Origin: Streptomyces sp. CC53
Lineage (GTDB): Bacteria; Actinomycetota; Actinomycetes; Streptomycetales; Streptomycetaceae
DNA: 64,000 nt
Direction: 5' to 3'
NCBI RefSeq assembly: GCF_001865245.1
Contig: NZ_MKXB01000151.1
Span: forward strand, 1 to 64,000
The translations under genes and the position numbers were made by a program. Within the stretch, counting starts at the first letter, position 1, and every line of letters starts with the position of its first letter. Positions 43,430-52,057 of the stretch are shown one piece after another. Under the pieces are notes generated by a model. The model saw nothing but the letters and a program-made list of their open reading frames with translations, made no database searches and was not told where the DNA came from.

Positions 43430-43505
43430 CATGCGACGACCCCCGCCGGGGGGGAGAGCGGGGGTCGTCTCTCCGGCCGACTCGGGGGGGGAGGAGCCGG
43501 TCCGG
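43430..43505 (-). ncRNA. 6C small RNA
   Basis: On the minus strand, two hairpins in a row each present a run of C in the loop. The first (43500-43477) has a 7-bp stem CCGGCTC/GAGTCGG and loop CTCCCCCCCC. The second (43469-43435) has a 12-bp stem GACGACCCCCGC/GCGGGGGTCGTC and loop TCTCCCCCCCG. This is the defining shape of the actinobacterial 6C RNA. The place, between an Ssd/CpaE-like gene and a HAD phosphatase gene, is the same as B11/6C between Rv3660c and Rv3661 in M. tuberculosis and scr3558 in S. coelicolor. The exact ends are estimates. Confidence 0.9.
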
Positions 43506-43591
43506 GTTAGCACGGTCGCGAACGATCCGTGACTTCAATGGTGTACCCGAGAGCCTTCTCAAGCAAACCCACAGGCCCCGGCGTACACCGA

Positions 43592-44482
43592 ATGGCGGCA
43601 CCTATGCTCGGGTTCGTGGAAAACCACTCCTCGCCTCGCACAGCGGCCTTCTTCGACCTGGACAAGACGGTCATTGCCAAGTCCTCGGCACTGACCTTCA
43701 GCAAGTCCTTCTACCAAGGCGGGCTGATCAGCCGCCGCGCCGCGCTGCGCACGGCCTACACGCAGTTCGTCTTCCTCGCCGGCGCTGCCGACCACGACCA
43801 GATGGAGCGGATGCGCACCTACCTCTCGGCGCTCTGCAAGGGCTGGAACGTCCAACAGGTCAAGGAGCTGGTCGCGGAAACCCTGCACGAGCTGATCGAC
43901 CCGATCATCTACGACGAGGCGGCGTCGCTCATCGAAGAGCACCATGCCGCAGGCCGGGACGTGGTCATCGTCTCCACGTCGGGGGCCGAGGTGGTGGAAC
44001 CGATCGGAGAGCTTCTGGGAGCCGACCGGGTCGTGGCCACACGGATGGTCGTCGGTGACGACGGCTGTTACACCGGCGAGGTGGAGTACTACGCGTACGG
44101 CCCGACCAAGGCGGAGGCCGTCCGCGAGCTCGCGGAGAGCGAGGGGTACGACCTGGCGCGCTGCTACGCGTACAGCGACTCCATCACGGACGTCCCGATG
44201 CTGGAGGCGGTGGGACATCCGCACGCGGTCAATCCGGACCGTGCACTCCGGCGGGAGGCGATCACCCGGGAATGGCCGATTCTCGTCTTCACCCGCCCGG
44301 TACGACTGAAGCAGCGACTGTCCTCGTTCTCTCTGCCGCCGCGACCCACCCTGATCGCGGCGGCAGCCGTGGGGGCGGCTGCCGCAGCCGGCCTCGTCTG
44401 GTACGCCAGTCGGCGTCGGCACGTTGCGGCCGCGAACGCAGCGACGACCCGCAGGGCGAGCGTCCGGGTTGTCCCGATGTGA
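43592..44482 (+). CDS. HAD-IB family phosphatase, SerB-like, membrane-anchored
   Basis: 296 residues. HAD motif I is FFDLDKT (nucleophile Asp22, acid Asp24), motif II is VIVSTSGAE, and motifs III/IV are the conserved Lys in YGPTKAEAV and DSITDVPMLEAVG. This is the subfamily IB fold of phosphoserine-phosphatase-like enzymes. It is the positional match of SCO3558 and Rv3661. A C-terminal helix (LIAAAAVGAAAAAGLVWYAS) with a basic tail suggests membrane anchoring. The substrate is unknown; in Streptomyces the gene has been called morphological-differentiation-associated. ATG at 43592 is used; ATG at 43604 has a better-spaced GGCGG. It is divergent from the 6C RNA. Confidence 0.88.
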   Translation: MAAPMLGFVENHSSPRTAAFFDLDKTVIAKSSALTFSKSFYQGGLISRRAALRTAYTQFVFLAGAADHDQMERMRTYLSALCKGWNVQQVKELVAETLHELIDPIIYDEAASLIEEHHAAGRDVVIVSTSGAEVVEPIGELLGADRVVATRMVVGDDGCYTGEVEYYAYGPTKAEAVRELAESEGYDLARCYAYSDSITDVPMLEAVGHPHAVNPDRALRREAITREWPILVFTRPVRLKQRLSSFSLPPRPTLIAAAAVGAAAAAGLVWYASRRRHVAAANAATTRRASVRVVPM

Positions 44483-44873
44483 CGGCGAAAAGTAAAGAAG
44501 TCGGACCAGGACTTTCCCCGTCCCGCGCGCGGAGGTACAAAGGAGGTACGGCCCGCGAGACCTAGGGCATCCGAGAGGATCTCCTGTTGAGCAAGAAGGC
44601 CCCACGGACCGAACAACACGGAAGCCGAGTACCCACGCGACGTCGACCCGTCGATTACGGGCCAGCCGCACCAGGCGTAGGGCCAAGTTCCCCGCCTGAT
44701 GGGTACATTTCGAGGACGCATGGTAACTCGGCGGACGTGCCAGCGGCGGTACCGGATCCGGTACCGCCGCAACCCTGTACGGGCTCGTGAGCAGCCCTTT
44801 TCCCCATGAGCGTCAAGGGATGTCGCCCCGGCCACCAACCCTGGCAGGCCGGCGGGCGGGGCTCGATGAGAGG
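44483..44873. other. convergent intergenic region
   Basis: 391 bp between the HAD phosphatase and the Fic-like gene. It holds the 28-bp palindrome described separately. A short frame from TTG at 44587 has a GAGAGGA upstream but no recognisable protein features, so I do not call it. Confidence 0.45.
44743..44770. terminator. perfect 28-bp palindrome between convergent genes
   Basis: GCGGCGGTACCGGA (44743-44756) is the exact reverse complement of 44757-44770. It lies between the 3' ends of convergent genes, as expected for a bidirectional terminator in Streptomyces, where U-tracts are often absent. Confidence 0.7.
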
Positions 44874-45692
44874 TCAGGCGGCGCCGCGCTGCAACGCTTC
44901 ACAGACGGCCGTCGACTCGCGGACGCCCAGTTCGACGGCGCGTCCGCAGTGCGCGATCCAGCGGGCCATCCCTTCGGGCGTGCCGGAGCAGTAGTCCTCG
45001 AAGGCCGCCACGTAGGCCGCGCGCCCCAGCTCCGCGTGACCGACCTCGGCCGGGCAGACCGCCTTGGGGTCCAGTCCACTGCCGATCAGCACGATGCGCT
45101 CGGCCGTCCGCGCCACCAGACCGTTCCCTGAGGTGAAGGGCCGCAGCGCCAGCAGTTCGCCGTGCACCACGGCGGCCACCACCAGAGCGGGAGCGGCGCT
45201 GCCCGCGACGACGAGTGCCGACAAGCCGTCGAGCCTGCCGTTGACCTCGTCCGCACCGGGCAACGGCGCCTCGATCAGCGGTTCGTCGACGGTCTCGCCT
45301 TCCTGCCGCGGCCGTCCGACCGAGTCACCTGCGTCGCCGACCGCGACCAGGTGCAGCCGGGCCAGCACGCGCAGCGGCGACTGCCGCCAAACGGACAGCA
45401 ACTGCCCGGCCTCGGCGGTAAGCCTCAACGCGGCGCCGACCGCACGCGCCTCCGGGCCGGCGCCGAAGTCGCTCCTCCGCCGCACTTCCTCCAGGGCCCA
45501 GTCGGCTCCGGAGAGCGCCGCCGACGCGCGCGCCGCACGCAGGGCCGCCTCCGAAGAGACCTCGTTGCTACGGCGGCGCATCACTCGGTGCCCGTACACC
45601 CGATCGACGGCCTTGCGGACGGACTCCACGGTGTCGGGCACCCCCGGAAGCGCCCCCAGGGCGGCCAGCGGGTCAGCGGCATGCGTACTCAT
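44874..45692 (-). CDS. Fic-like (Fido fold) protein with degenerate active site
   Basis: 272 residues, mostly helical. A Fic-type core is visible as VVHGELLALRPFTSGNGLVAR. The canonical motif HxFx(D/E)GNGRxxR is changed: the catalytic His is Arg (LRPF), the acidic metal ligand is Ser (TSGNG) and the Arg after GNG is Leu. AMP transfer by the usual mechanism is therefore unlikely. It may have become a binding or regulatory protein; relatives in Streptomyces are often mislabelled oxidoreductase. It is divergent from the CooC-like ATPase gene with 103 bp between starts, so the two may be co-regulated. Confidence 0.75.
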   Translation of the reverse strand: MSTHAADPLAALGALPGVPDTVESVRKAVDRVYGHRVMRRRSNEVSSEAALRAARASAALSGADWALEEVRRRSDFGAGPEARAVGAALRLTAEAGQLLSVWRQSPLRVLARLHLVAVGDAGDSVGRPRQEGETVDEPLIEAPLPGADEVNGRLDGLSALVVAGSAAPALVVAAVVHGELLALRPFTSGNGLVARTAERIVLIGSGLDPKAVCPAEVGHAELGRAAYVAAFEDYCSGTPEGMARWIAHCGRAVELGVRESTAVCEALQRGAA

Positions 45693-45795
45693 AGGTAGCG
45701 AGGCTACGCGCCCGCGCCACCCGCCCTCACCCCTGAGTGGCCTTCCTCATACGGTTCGGCAACCTGAGGCACGCGAACCACTACCCTAGGTGAGC

Positions 45796-46782
45796 ATGAA
45801 GATCGCTTTCGTGGGGAAGGGCGGGAGTGGCAAGACGACGCTGTCCTCCCTCTTCATCCGCCATCTCGCGGCCACCGGAGACCCCGTGGTCGCGATCGAC
45901 GCGGACATCAACCAGCATCTCGGCACCGCTCTCGGCCTCGACGAGGACGAGGCGGCGTCCCTTCCTTCGATGGGCGGCCACCTACCACTGATCAAGGACT
46001 ACCTGCGGGGCGCCAACCCTCGGATCTCCTCGGCCGACGCCATGATCAAAACGACTCCGCCGGGCGCGGGTTCCCGGCTGCTGAGGGTCCACGAGGACAA
46101 CGCCGTCCACGCGGCATGCGGTCGGCCGGTCACACTCGACCCCGGCGCAGTCACGCTCATGGTGACGGGGACCTTCACCGAGGCGGACCTGGGGGTGGCG
46201 TGCTACCACTCGAAGGTCGGGGCGGTGGAGCTGTATCTGAACCACTTGGTGGACGGCGCCGGGGAGTACGTGGTCGTCGACATGACAGCGGGGTCCGACT
46301 CGTTCGCGTCGGGGCTCTTCACCCGCTTCGACATGACGTTCCTGGTCGCGGAGCCGACCCGCAAGGGTGTGTCCGTCTACCGCCAGTACAAGGCGTACGC
46401 GCAGGACTTCGGGGTCGCCTTGAAGGTGGTGGGCAACAAGGTCCAGGGGCAGGACGACGTGGATTTCCTGCGCGCCGAGGTGGGCGACGACCTGCTGGCG
46501 ACGGTGGCCCACTCCGGCTGGGTGCGTTCGGCCGAGAAGGGCCGTCCTGCACCCTTCGCCGCACTGGAGGAGGAGGTACGTACAGCGCTCAGCGAGCTGA
46601 AGGCCGCGGCGGACGCGGCGTACAAGCACCGCGACTGGGAGCGCTACACGCGACAGATGGTCCACTTCCACCTCAGGAACGCGCGGAGCTGGGGCAGTGC
46701 GAAGGCGGGGGTGGATCTCGCCGAGCAGGTCGACCCCGACTTCGTGTTGCGTGAGCCGGTGCCCCAGCACGCCTGGTGCTGA
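45796..46782 (+). CDS. CooC/MinD-like P-loop ATPase
   Basis: 328 residues of the SIMIBI class. Deviant Walker A GKGGSGKTT directly after the start MKIAFV, Walker A' VVAIDADINQHLG, and switch/Walker B YVVVDMTAGSDSF. CooC-type proteins load metal centres or help mature enzymes; the target here is not evident because no metalloenzyme operon follows. A TACCCT box about 10 bp before the start suggests transcription begins near the ATG, so the mRNA may be leaderless. GTG at 45790 is the alternative start. It is divergent from the Fic-like gene. Confidence 0.85.
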   Translation: MKIAFVGKGGSGKTTLSSLFIRHLAATGDPVVAIDADINQHLGTALGLDEDEAASLPSMGGHLPLIKDYLRGANPRISSADAMIKTTPPGAGSRLLRVHEDNAVHAACGRPVTLDPGAVTLMVTGTFTEADLGVACYHSKVGAVELYLNHLVDGAGEYVVVDMTAGSDSFASGLFTRFDMTFLVAEPTRKGVSVYRQYKAYAQDFGVALKVVGNKVQGQDDVDFLRAEVGDDLLATVAHSGWVRSAEKGRPAPFAALEEEVRTALSELKAAADAAYKHRDWERYTRQMVHFHLRNARSWGSAKAGVDLAEQVDPDFVLREPVPQHAWC

Positions 46783-47126
46783 CCCGATCATCCGCACGGA
46801 CAGCCGCCGCATGGCAGCGTTCCGGCCCGCCCCCGCGCCGACGGGCAACCGCCGCCAGGGCACGCATCTTCCCCGCGCCGCCGGCACCCTCAGCCGTCAC
46901 CCGTCAATGCCCGTCCCCGCCCGCGGTACTGCCGCCGCACCGCCTGGGCCCGTGCCCGCGGTAGCTGCCTCGCCTGAGGGGATCACGGTCCGGTGCAAGA
47001 GCCTCGGCGTACGGTCCGGATCGGACCGCGGGCCCCGGAGGAGTGGAGGTTCGGGTCCGCCCGATCAGCCCGGGGCGGGCCGGGCGGGCTCGCGGCACCA
47101 GCCACTCCTCCACAGGGGCGCCTGGT
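46783..47126. other. convergent intergenic region
   Basis: 344 bp between the stops of the CooC-like ATPase and the deacetylase-like lipoprotein. It is GC-rich with several imperfect inverted repeats. I cannot single out one terminator and see no gene. Confidence 0.4.
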
Positions 47127-48419
47127 TCAGCTGGCCTGTCCCACTGCGGCAGCCGGCTTCCGGGGGCCGGCCCCCGCCGTGGAGGAGGTGGCCGGCGCGT
47201 CGGGCCTCGCAGCGAGGAAGCGCGCCCAGCCGTCGGGCGGGGCCTGACCGACCTTCAGGCTCTGGAGCTTCGCCAGCACGGCGGGGTCCTGGGCATCGAG
47301 CCAGTCGGCGAGTTGCCGGAAGGACACACAGCGCACCTCGGACTGCACACACATGTGAGCAATCGTTTCTTCGATGGCACGCATGTACGTGCCGCCGTTC
47401 CACGACTCGAAGTGGTTGCCGATGATCAGCGGGGCCCGGTTGCCCTGGTAGGAACGGTTGAACGCCTGGATGAGTCCGTCGCGCATCTGGTTCCCCCAGA
47501 AGCGGTGCATCGACGGGTCGCCCTTGGTGGTGCCCGACTGGTTGACCATGAAGTTGTAGTCCATGGACAGGGTCTGGAAGTCACGCCCCGGGACAGGGAC
47601 GAGCTGCATCGAAAGGTCCCAGAGGCCTTCCTTCCGCTTGGGCCAGACCTGGTCGTTGACCCCGCTGGTGTCGTAGCGCCACCCCAGCTCCGCGGCGGCC
47701 CGCACGAAGTTCTTGCGGCCTTCCAGGCAGGGAGTACGCGCGCCGATCAGCTCCTTGTCGTAGTCGAACGGCAGGGGCTTCTCCGCTGTCAGTCCGGAGT
47801 TGGTCTTCCAGTTCTTCACGAAGGACTTGGCCTGGGCGATCTCGCTCTTCCAGTCCTCCACCGACCACGTGCCCACGCCCCGCCCCGGGCCACAGAAGTG
47901 GCCGTTGAAGTGGGTGCCGATCTCGTTGCCCTCGAGCCAGGCACCGCGGAGCTCCCGCACGGTGTCGCGGATGCCCTCGGCGTCGTTGAAGCCGATGTCG
48001 GAGCTGCCGGGGGCGTGACCCGGAGGGCGGTACAGGGAAGCCTTGTCCTCAGGCAGCAGGTAGACGCCGCTGAGGAAGTACGTCATGGTGGCGCCGTACT
48101 TCTTGGCGACGCTCCGGAAATGGGAGAAGAGTTTCTGGCTGTCCTCCCCTGCTCCGTCCCACGAGAAGACCACGAACTGGGGCGGCCGCTCGCCCGGCTT
48201 CATCCGCTTCGGCGGTGTCAGCCCGGGCTGCGGCCCGGTGAACGACGTCGAGCCGTCCCCGATGAGACGCACGGCGTTCTTCGGCGGCTCGGCGACCCGC
48301 TTGGCCCCCGCAGCGCCCTCGGCCTGCCGCGCATCGCCCGCGTCCGCGCATCCGGCAAGCCCTCCGACCAGCGCTGCTGCGACAGCACCGGCCGTAATCG
48401 TGTTCCTGACGGCCGTCAT
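47127..48419 (-). CDS. polysaccharide-deacetylase-like lipoprotein
   Basis: 430 residues. Lipoprotein signal with lipobox GLAGC (Cys24). The body resembles the NodB/carbohydrate-esterase-4 fold: first motif VVFSWDGAGED with the catalytic Asp, second motif THFNGHF in the H-x3-H form for metal binding, then LIGARTPCLEGRKNF (the RxP-type third motif) and IIGNHFESWNGG near the end. It probably acts on cell-wall or surface sugar, but the spacing differs from standard chitin or peptidoglycan deacetylases, so the substrate is open. ATG at 48419 follows AGGGCGGG. The C-terminal tail is Ala/Pro/Thr-rich. Confidence 0.82.
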   Translation of the reverse strand: MTAVRNTITAGAVAAALVGGLAGCADAGDARQAEGAAGAKRVAEPPKNAVRLIGDGSTSFTGPQPGLTPPKRMKPGERPPQFVVFSWDGAGEDSQKLFSHFRSVAKKYGATMTYFLSGVYLLPEDKASLYRPPGHAPGSSDIGFNDAEGIRDTVRELRGAWLEGNEIGTHFNGHFCGPGRGVGTWSVEDWKSEIAQAKSFVKNWKTNSGLTAEKPLPFDYDKELIGARTPCLEGRKNFVRAAAELGWRYDTSGVNDQVWPKRKEGLWDLSMQLVPVPGRDFQTLSMDYNFMVNQSGTTKGDPSMHRFWGNQMRDGLIQAFNRSYQGNRAPLIIGNHFESWNGGTYMRAIEETIAHMCVQSEVRCVSFRQLADWLDAQDPAVLAKLQSLKVGQAPPDGWARFLAARPDAPATSSTAGAGPRKPAAAVGQAS

Positions 48420-48775
48420 CGACCCGCCCTTCCGTGCTTCAGGTGCCTGTGATCGGGCCGCCAACGTCGCATCACGGGGGCAGGGCAGGAGGCATGCCGG
48501 GCCGAGATAAGACGACTAATCACCTTTACGGGTGAACGGATGCACCATTTGCGCGGAATGTCATGCCAGCGTCTTTACTCTGCATTACGATTCGTTTACT
48601 GAGAGTTGGCAGACCGATTAGTTGACGCCTGACGGCATCCGCCGGCGTTCTGCCCTTGCCCGGTCTCGCCCGGGCCCCTGCCCGGGTGGCGTCGAGCCCG
48701 TACGCCGTGAGCAACGCCCCTGCAAGCCGACCGCCTCACCTTTCCGGCAACCGCACTTTCGAGGAGACGGCAGCC
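48420..48775. other. divergent intergenic region
   Basis: 356 bp between the divergent deacetylase and SulP genes. The stretch 48520-48610 is clearly more AT-rich than its surroundings and probably holds promoters for both. I cannot define boxes with confidence. Confidence 0.45.
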
Positions 48776-51199
48776 ATGACGTCCTGTATGCCCCCGCACA
48801 CGAACGCAGCAGACCCGCCCGCTCCGTCCTCCTCATCGGAGCCGGCGGGCAGCCGCGCGCCGGACACCTCACATCGACCGCGGGAGCACAGCCCCCCGCC
48901 CCCGGGCCGGAGGTTTCGCATCGCCGGTGCCGACGTCTCGGCCTCGATCGCGGTCTTCCTGATCGCGCTGCCACTGTCCCTGGGCATCGCCCTGGCCACC
49001 GGAGCCCCGCTCCAGGCCGGACTCGTGGCGGCCGCCGTGGGCGGCATCGTCGTGGGTCGGCTCGGTGGCGCACCCCTGCAGGTGAGCGGGCCGGCGGCCG
49101 GACTGACCGTGGTGACGGCCGAACTCATCCAGCGTTACGGATGGCGCACGACCTGCGCCATCACCGTGCTCGCCGGTCTCGCCCAGCTCGGACTGGCCTC
49201 CCTGCGGGTCGCCCGTACGGCGCTCGCCGTGTCGCCGGCCATCGTGCACGGCATGCTGGCCGGCATCGGCGTGACCATCGCCCTGGCGCAGCTGCACATC
49301 GTCCTGGGAGGCACACCGCAGAGTTCCGTCGTCGACAACCTCGTCGAACTGCCGCAGCAGTTGGCTGCCGTCCATCCGGCCGCCCTCTCGGTCAGCGCGC
49401 TCACCATCATCGTGCTGCTGCTCTGGCCGCGGCTGCCCGGACGCGGTGGGAGGATCGCGCGCAAGGCGCCCGCCGCGCTCACGGCGGTGGCGGTGGCCAG
49501 CCTGTTCGCCTTCGCGGCCGGCCTGGACGTGCCCCGTGTCGATCTTCCGTCGTGGAGCAGTCACGCCCTGCCCGGACTCCCCGAGGGACCCGTGCTCGGT
49601 CTCGCCGCGGGGGTGCTCACCATCATGCTGGTGACCAGCGTGCAGTCGCTGCTCTCCGCGCTGGCCATCGACAAGCTGGTGGCGGCGCGCAAGAACCCCT
49701 CGACCCGGGTGCCCCGCGCGAACCTCGACCGCGAACTGGCCGGACTCGGGGCGGCCAACATCGCGTCCGGCGCGCTGGGCGGCCTCCCCGTGGCCGGCGT
49801 CGCGGTGCGGAGCGTGGCCAATGTGACGGCGGGCGCGGTGAGCAGGAACTCCACGATCCTGCACGGCGTGTGGGTGGTGCTCGCCGCCCTGGTCCTCGTA
49901 CCCGTGATCGACCTGATCCCCCTTCCTGCCCTGGCCGCCCTCGTCATGGTCATCGGCATCCAGATGGTCAGCATCACGCACATCCGCAGCGTCACCCGGC
50001 ACCGCGAAGCCCTCGTGTACGCGACGACGGTCCTCGGCGTGGTCCTGATCGGGATCCTGCAGGGCGTGGCCCTCGGCATCGTCGTCGCCACTGGCGTGTC
50101 CCTGCACCGGCTCGCCAGGACACGGATCACCCGGGAACGGCACGGCGGCACCGAGCACGTGCGGGTGCGCGGCCAGTTGACCTTCCTCGCCGTCCCGCGG
50201 CTGAGCCGCGCCCTCCACCAGATCCCGGGCGACGCCGACGTGGTCGTCGAGCTGGACGGCTCCTTCATGGACCACGCCGCCTACGACACGCTCCAGGACT
50301 GGCAGATGTCCCATGTGGCGCACGGGGGCCGGGTGCGGCTGACCGGCCGTTCGGGGAGCCGCATCGCCGAACCGTCGACCGGCAGGAACAGCTGCTGCCG
50401 CCCCTGGACGCCGTGGCGCAACCACCACTGCGGCGACCATCCCGCGGAGCCGTCCCGTACGACGGGGCATCAGCTCGCGAGCGGCCTGAGCTCCTTCCAG
50501 CGGAACACCGCTCCTCTCGTACGGGACGAGCTGGCGCGGCTCGCCCGCGACGGGCAGCGGCCGTCGCAGCTCTTCCTGACCTGCGCCGACTCACGGCTCG
50601 TGACCAGCATGATCACGTCGAGCGGGCCGGGCGACCTGTTCACCGTGCGCAACGTCGGCAATCTGGTTCCGCTGCCCGGTGAGGAGAGCGGCGACGACTC
50701 GGTGGCCGCAGCGATCGAGTACGCCGTGGAGGTGCTCCGCGTCCGGTCCGTCACCGTGTGCGGGCACAGTGGATGCGGGGCCATGCAGGCCCTGCTGACG
50801 AACCCGCCGCCCGCCGGACCCGTGACGCGGCCCGGTGCGGGCGCCCCGGCCGGCCGTCAGGAAACCTCCACCCCGCTGTCCCGCTGGCTGAGGCACGGGC
50901 TGCCGAGCCTGGAGCGCATGGGGAGCGGCGATCCCGGCCGGGTGCGGCTGTCCGGGCGACGCCCGGCGGACGCGGTGGAGCAGCTGTGCCTGAACAACGT
51001 GGTGCAGCAGTTGGACCATCTGATGACCCACGAGTGTGTGGCGCGGAGGGTGGCCGAGGGTTCCCTGGAACTCCACGGGATGTACTTCCATGTCGGCGAG
51101 GCACAGGCGTACCTGCTGACGCGCACCGGGGACGGACACGGCGTCTTCGAGCACGTGCCGGCGGCGGAGCTGCCGCGCAGGGAGGAGGCACCTGCGTGA
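48776..51199 (+). CDS. SulP-family anion transporter fused to beta-carbonic anhydrase
   Basis: 807 residues. About 45-440 is a SulP transporter with 10-12 membrane helices (ASIAVFLIALPLSLGIALAT; APLQVSGPAAGLTVVTAELI). A short STAS domain follows (VRVRGQLTFLAVPRLSRALH). About 560-800 is a beta-class carbonic anhydrase: LTCADSRL (zinc Cys, Asp-Arg pair) and CGHSGCGA (zinc His and Cys). The fusion suggests uptake of bicarbonate with conversion to CO2 in the cytoplasm, or the reverse; SulP-carbonic anhydrase fusions are known in actinobacteria. ATG at 48776 has GAGGAG 9 nt upstream. All zinc ligands are present. Confidence 0.93.
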   Translation: MTSCMPPHTNAADPPAPSSSSEPAGSRAPDTSHRPREHSPPPPGRRFRIAGADVSASIAVFLIALPLSLGIALATGAPLQAGLVAAAVGGIVVGRLGGAPLQVSGPAAGLTVVTAELIQRYGWRTTCAITVLAGLAQLGLASLRVARTALAVSPAIVHGMLAGIGVTIALAQLHIVLGGTPQSSVVDNLVELPQQLAAVHPAALSVSALTIIVLLLWPRLPGRGGRIARKAPAALTAVAVASLFAFAAGLDVPRVDLPSWSSHALPGLPEGPVLGLAAGVLTIMLVTSVQSLLSALAIDKLVAARKNPSTRVPRANLDRELAGLGAANIASGALGGLPVAGVAVRSVANVTAGAVSRNSTILHGVWVVLAALVLVPVIDLIPLPALAALVMVIGIQMVSITHIRSVTRHREALVYATTVLGVVLIGILQGVALGIVVATGVSLHRLARTRITRERHGGTEHVRVRGQLTFLAVPRLSRALHQIPGDADVVVELDGSFMDHAAYDTLQDWQMSHVAHGGRVRLTGRSGSRIAEPSTGRNSCCRPWTPWRNHHCGDHPAEPSRTTGHQLASGLSSFQRNTAPLVRDELARLARDGQRPSQLFLTCADSRLVTSMITSSGPGDLFTVRNVGNLVPLPGEESGDDSVAAAIEYAVEVLRVRSVTVCGHSGCGAMQALLTNPPPAGPVTRPGAGAPAGRQETSTPLSRWLRHGLPSLERMGSGDPGRVRLSGRRPADAVEQLCLNNVVQQLDHLMTHECVARRVAEGSLELHGMYFHVGEAQAYLLTRTGDGHGVFEHVPAAELPRREEAPA

Positions 51200-52057
51200 G
51201 CCGGGTCCACCCGAGGGCGCGTCTCGGGCGGACGCCGTCCCGGGTGCACCGGGCCCGGGGCGGTGGCCCCGCCCCATGACGCGCAGGGAGGGGCAGGCGC
51301 CGAAACGCCCCGGCCCGGGGGCGGCGGACTGTCAGGCTCGCCGACGGGCAGCAGCAGGTTCCGGGTGCCCCGGCCGCAGACGGACGTACGGCCCCTGGGG
51401 CAGGCGGCAACCGGCAGACAACCGGGGCGCAGGCGGCAGCCGAACTGTCCGGTGCCCGGCAGCGGGCAAGCCGCTCGGTGCCGGGCAGCACCGGTGCCGG
51501 GCAGCACCGGTGGGCCGTCGGCACGCCCGAGCGGCAGGAGGCTGAAGCGTTCCAGCGCCCTCCAGGCGGCACGCCGCCAGGCGCCGGCCGGACCCCGAGC
51601 CCTGGGCCGGCGGCGTGGCCACGAGCCGGGGGAGGCCGGCCAGGCCGCGGGCCGCGAGCCCGAGCCGCCAGAAGCCGGCGTGCCCGATGAGGCCGGCATC
51701 CGGGAGGCAGCGGCGCGACGAGAGGCCGGCAGTCGCGTGCCGCGCGGGTACCCGCCGCCGCGACCGGAGGAACGCACGCGTGCGGGGCCGTGGTGGCGGT
51801 GAACCTCTCGGGGTGCGGAGACGTGAGGGTGGGTGTGGTGGTCCGGTTCGCCGCGGGTCGGCGGGGCCGTCCACCTGACCGTACAGTCCGTCCACCGCGT
51901 CACCGGCCGGCTCCGCGCCGGGTCCCGCACCCGCCAAGGACCCCCACCCATCGAGACAGAGGTCTAAACCAATAGCCGGGAACCCCTTGTCACCCGGGCA
52001 TCCGGCTGGTGAGCTATGGGCCGGGACACAACGGACGCCCTGGGAATGGGAGATGTC
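51200..52057. other. intergenic region with small tandem repeat
   Basis: 858 bp without a supported gene. A 16-bp unit GGTGCCGGGCAGCACC occurs twice head to tail at 51477-51508, each copy able to fold on itself. Frames here are Arg/Pro/Gly-rich. The last 150 bp should hold the acsA promoter. Confidence 0.45.

Noticed and set aside
43387-43600. Plus-strand frame with a strong AGGGGGAAGGGG sequence upstream, running into the HAD gene
   Set aside because: The product is Arg-rich and crosses the 6C RNA hairpins in antisense; the HAD protein uses another frame.
44587-44790. Possible 67-residue gene starting with TTG after GAGAGGA
   Set aside because: It passes through the 28-bp palindrome, has no domain or signal and looks like chance coding; conservation data would be needed.
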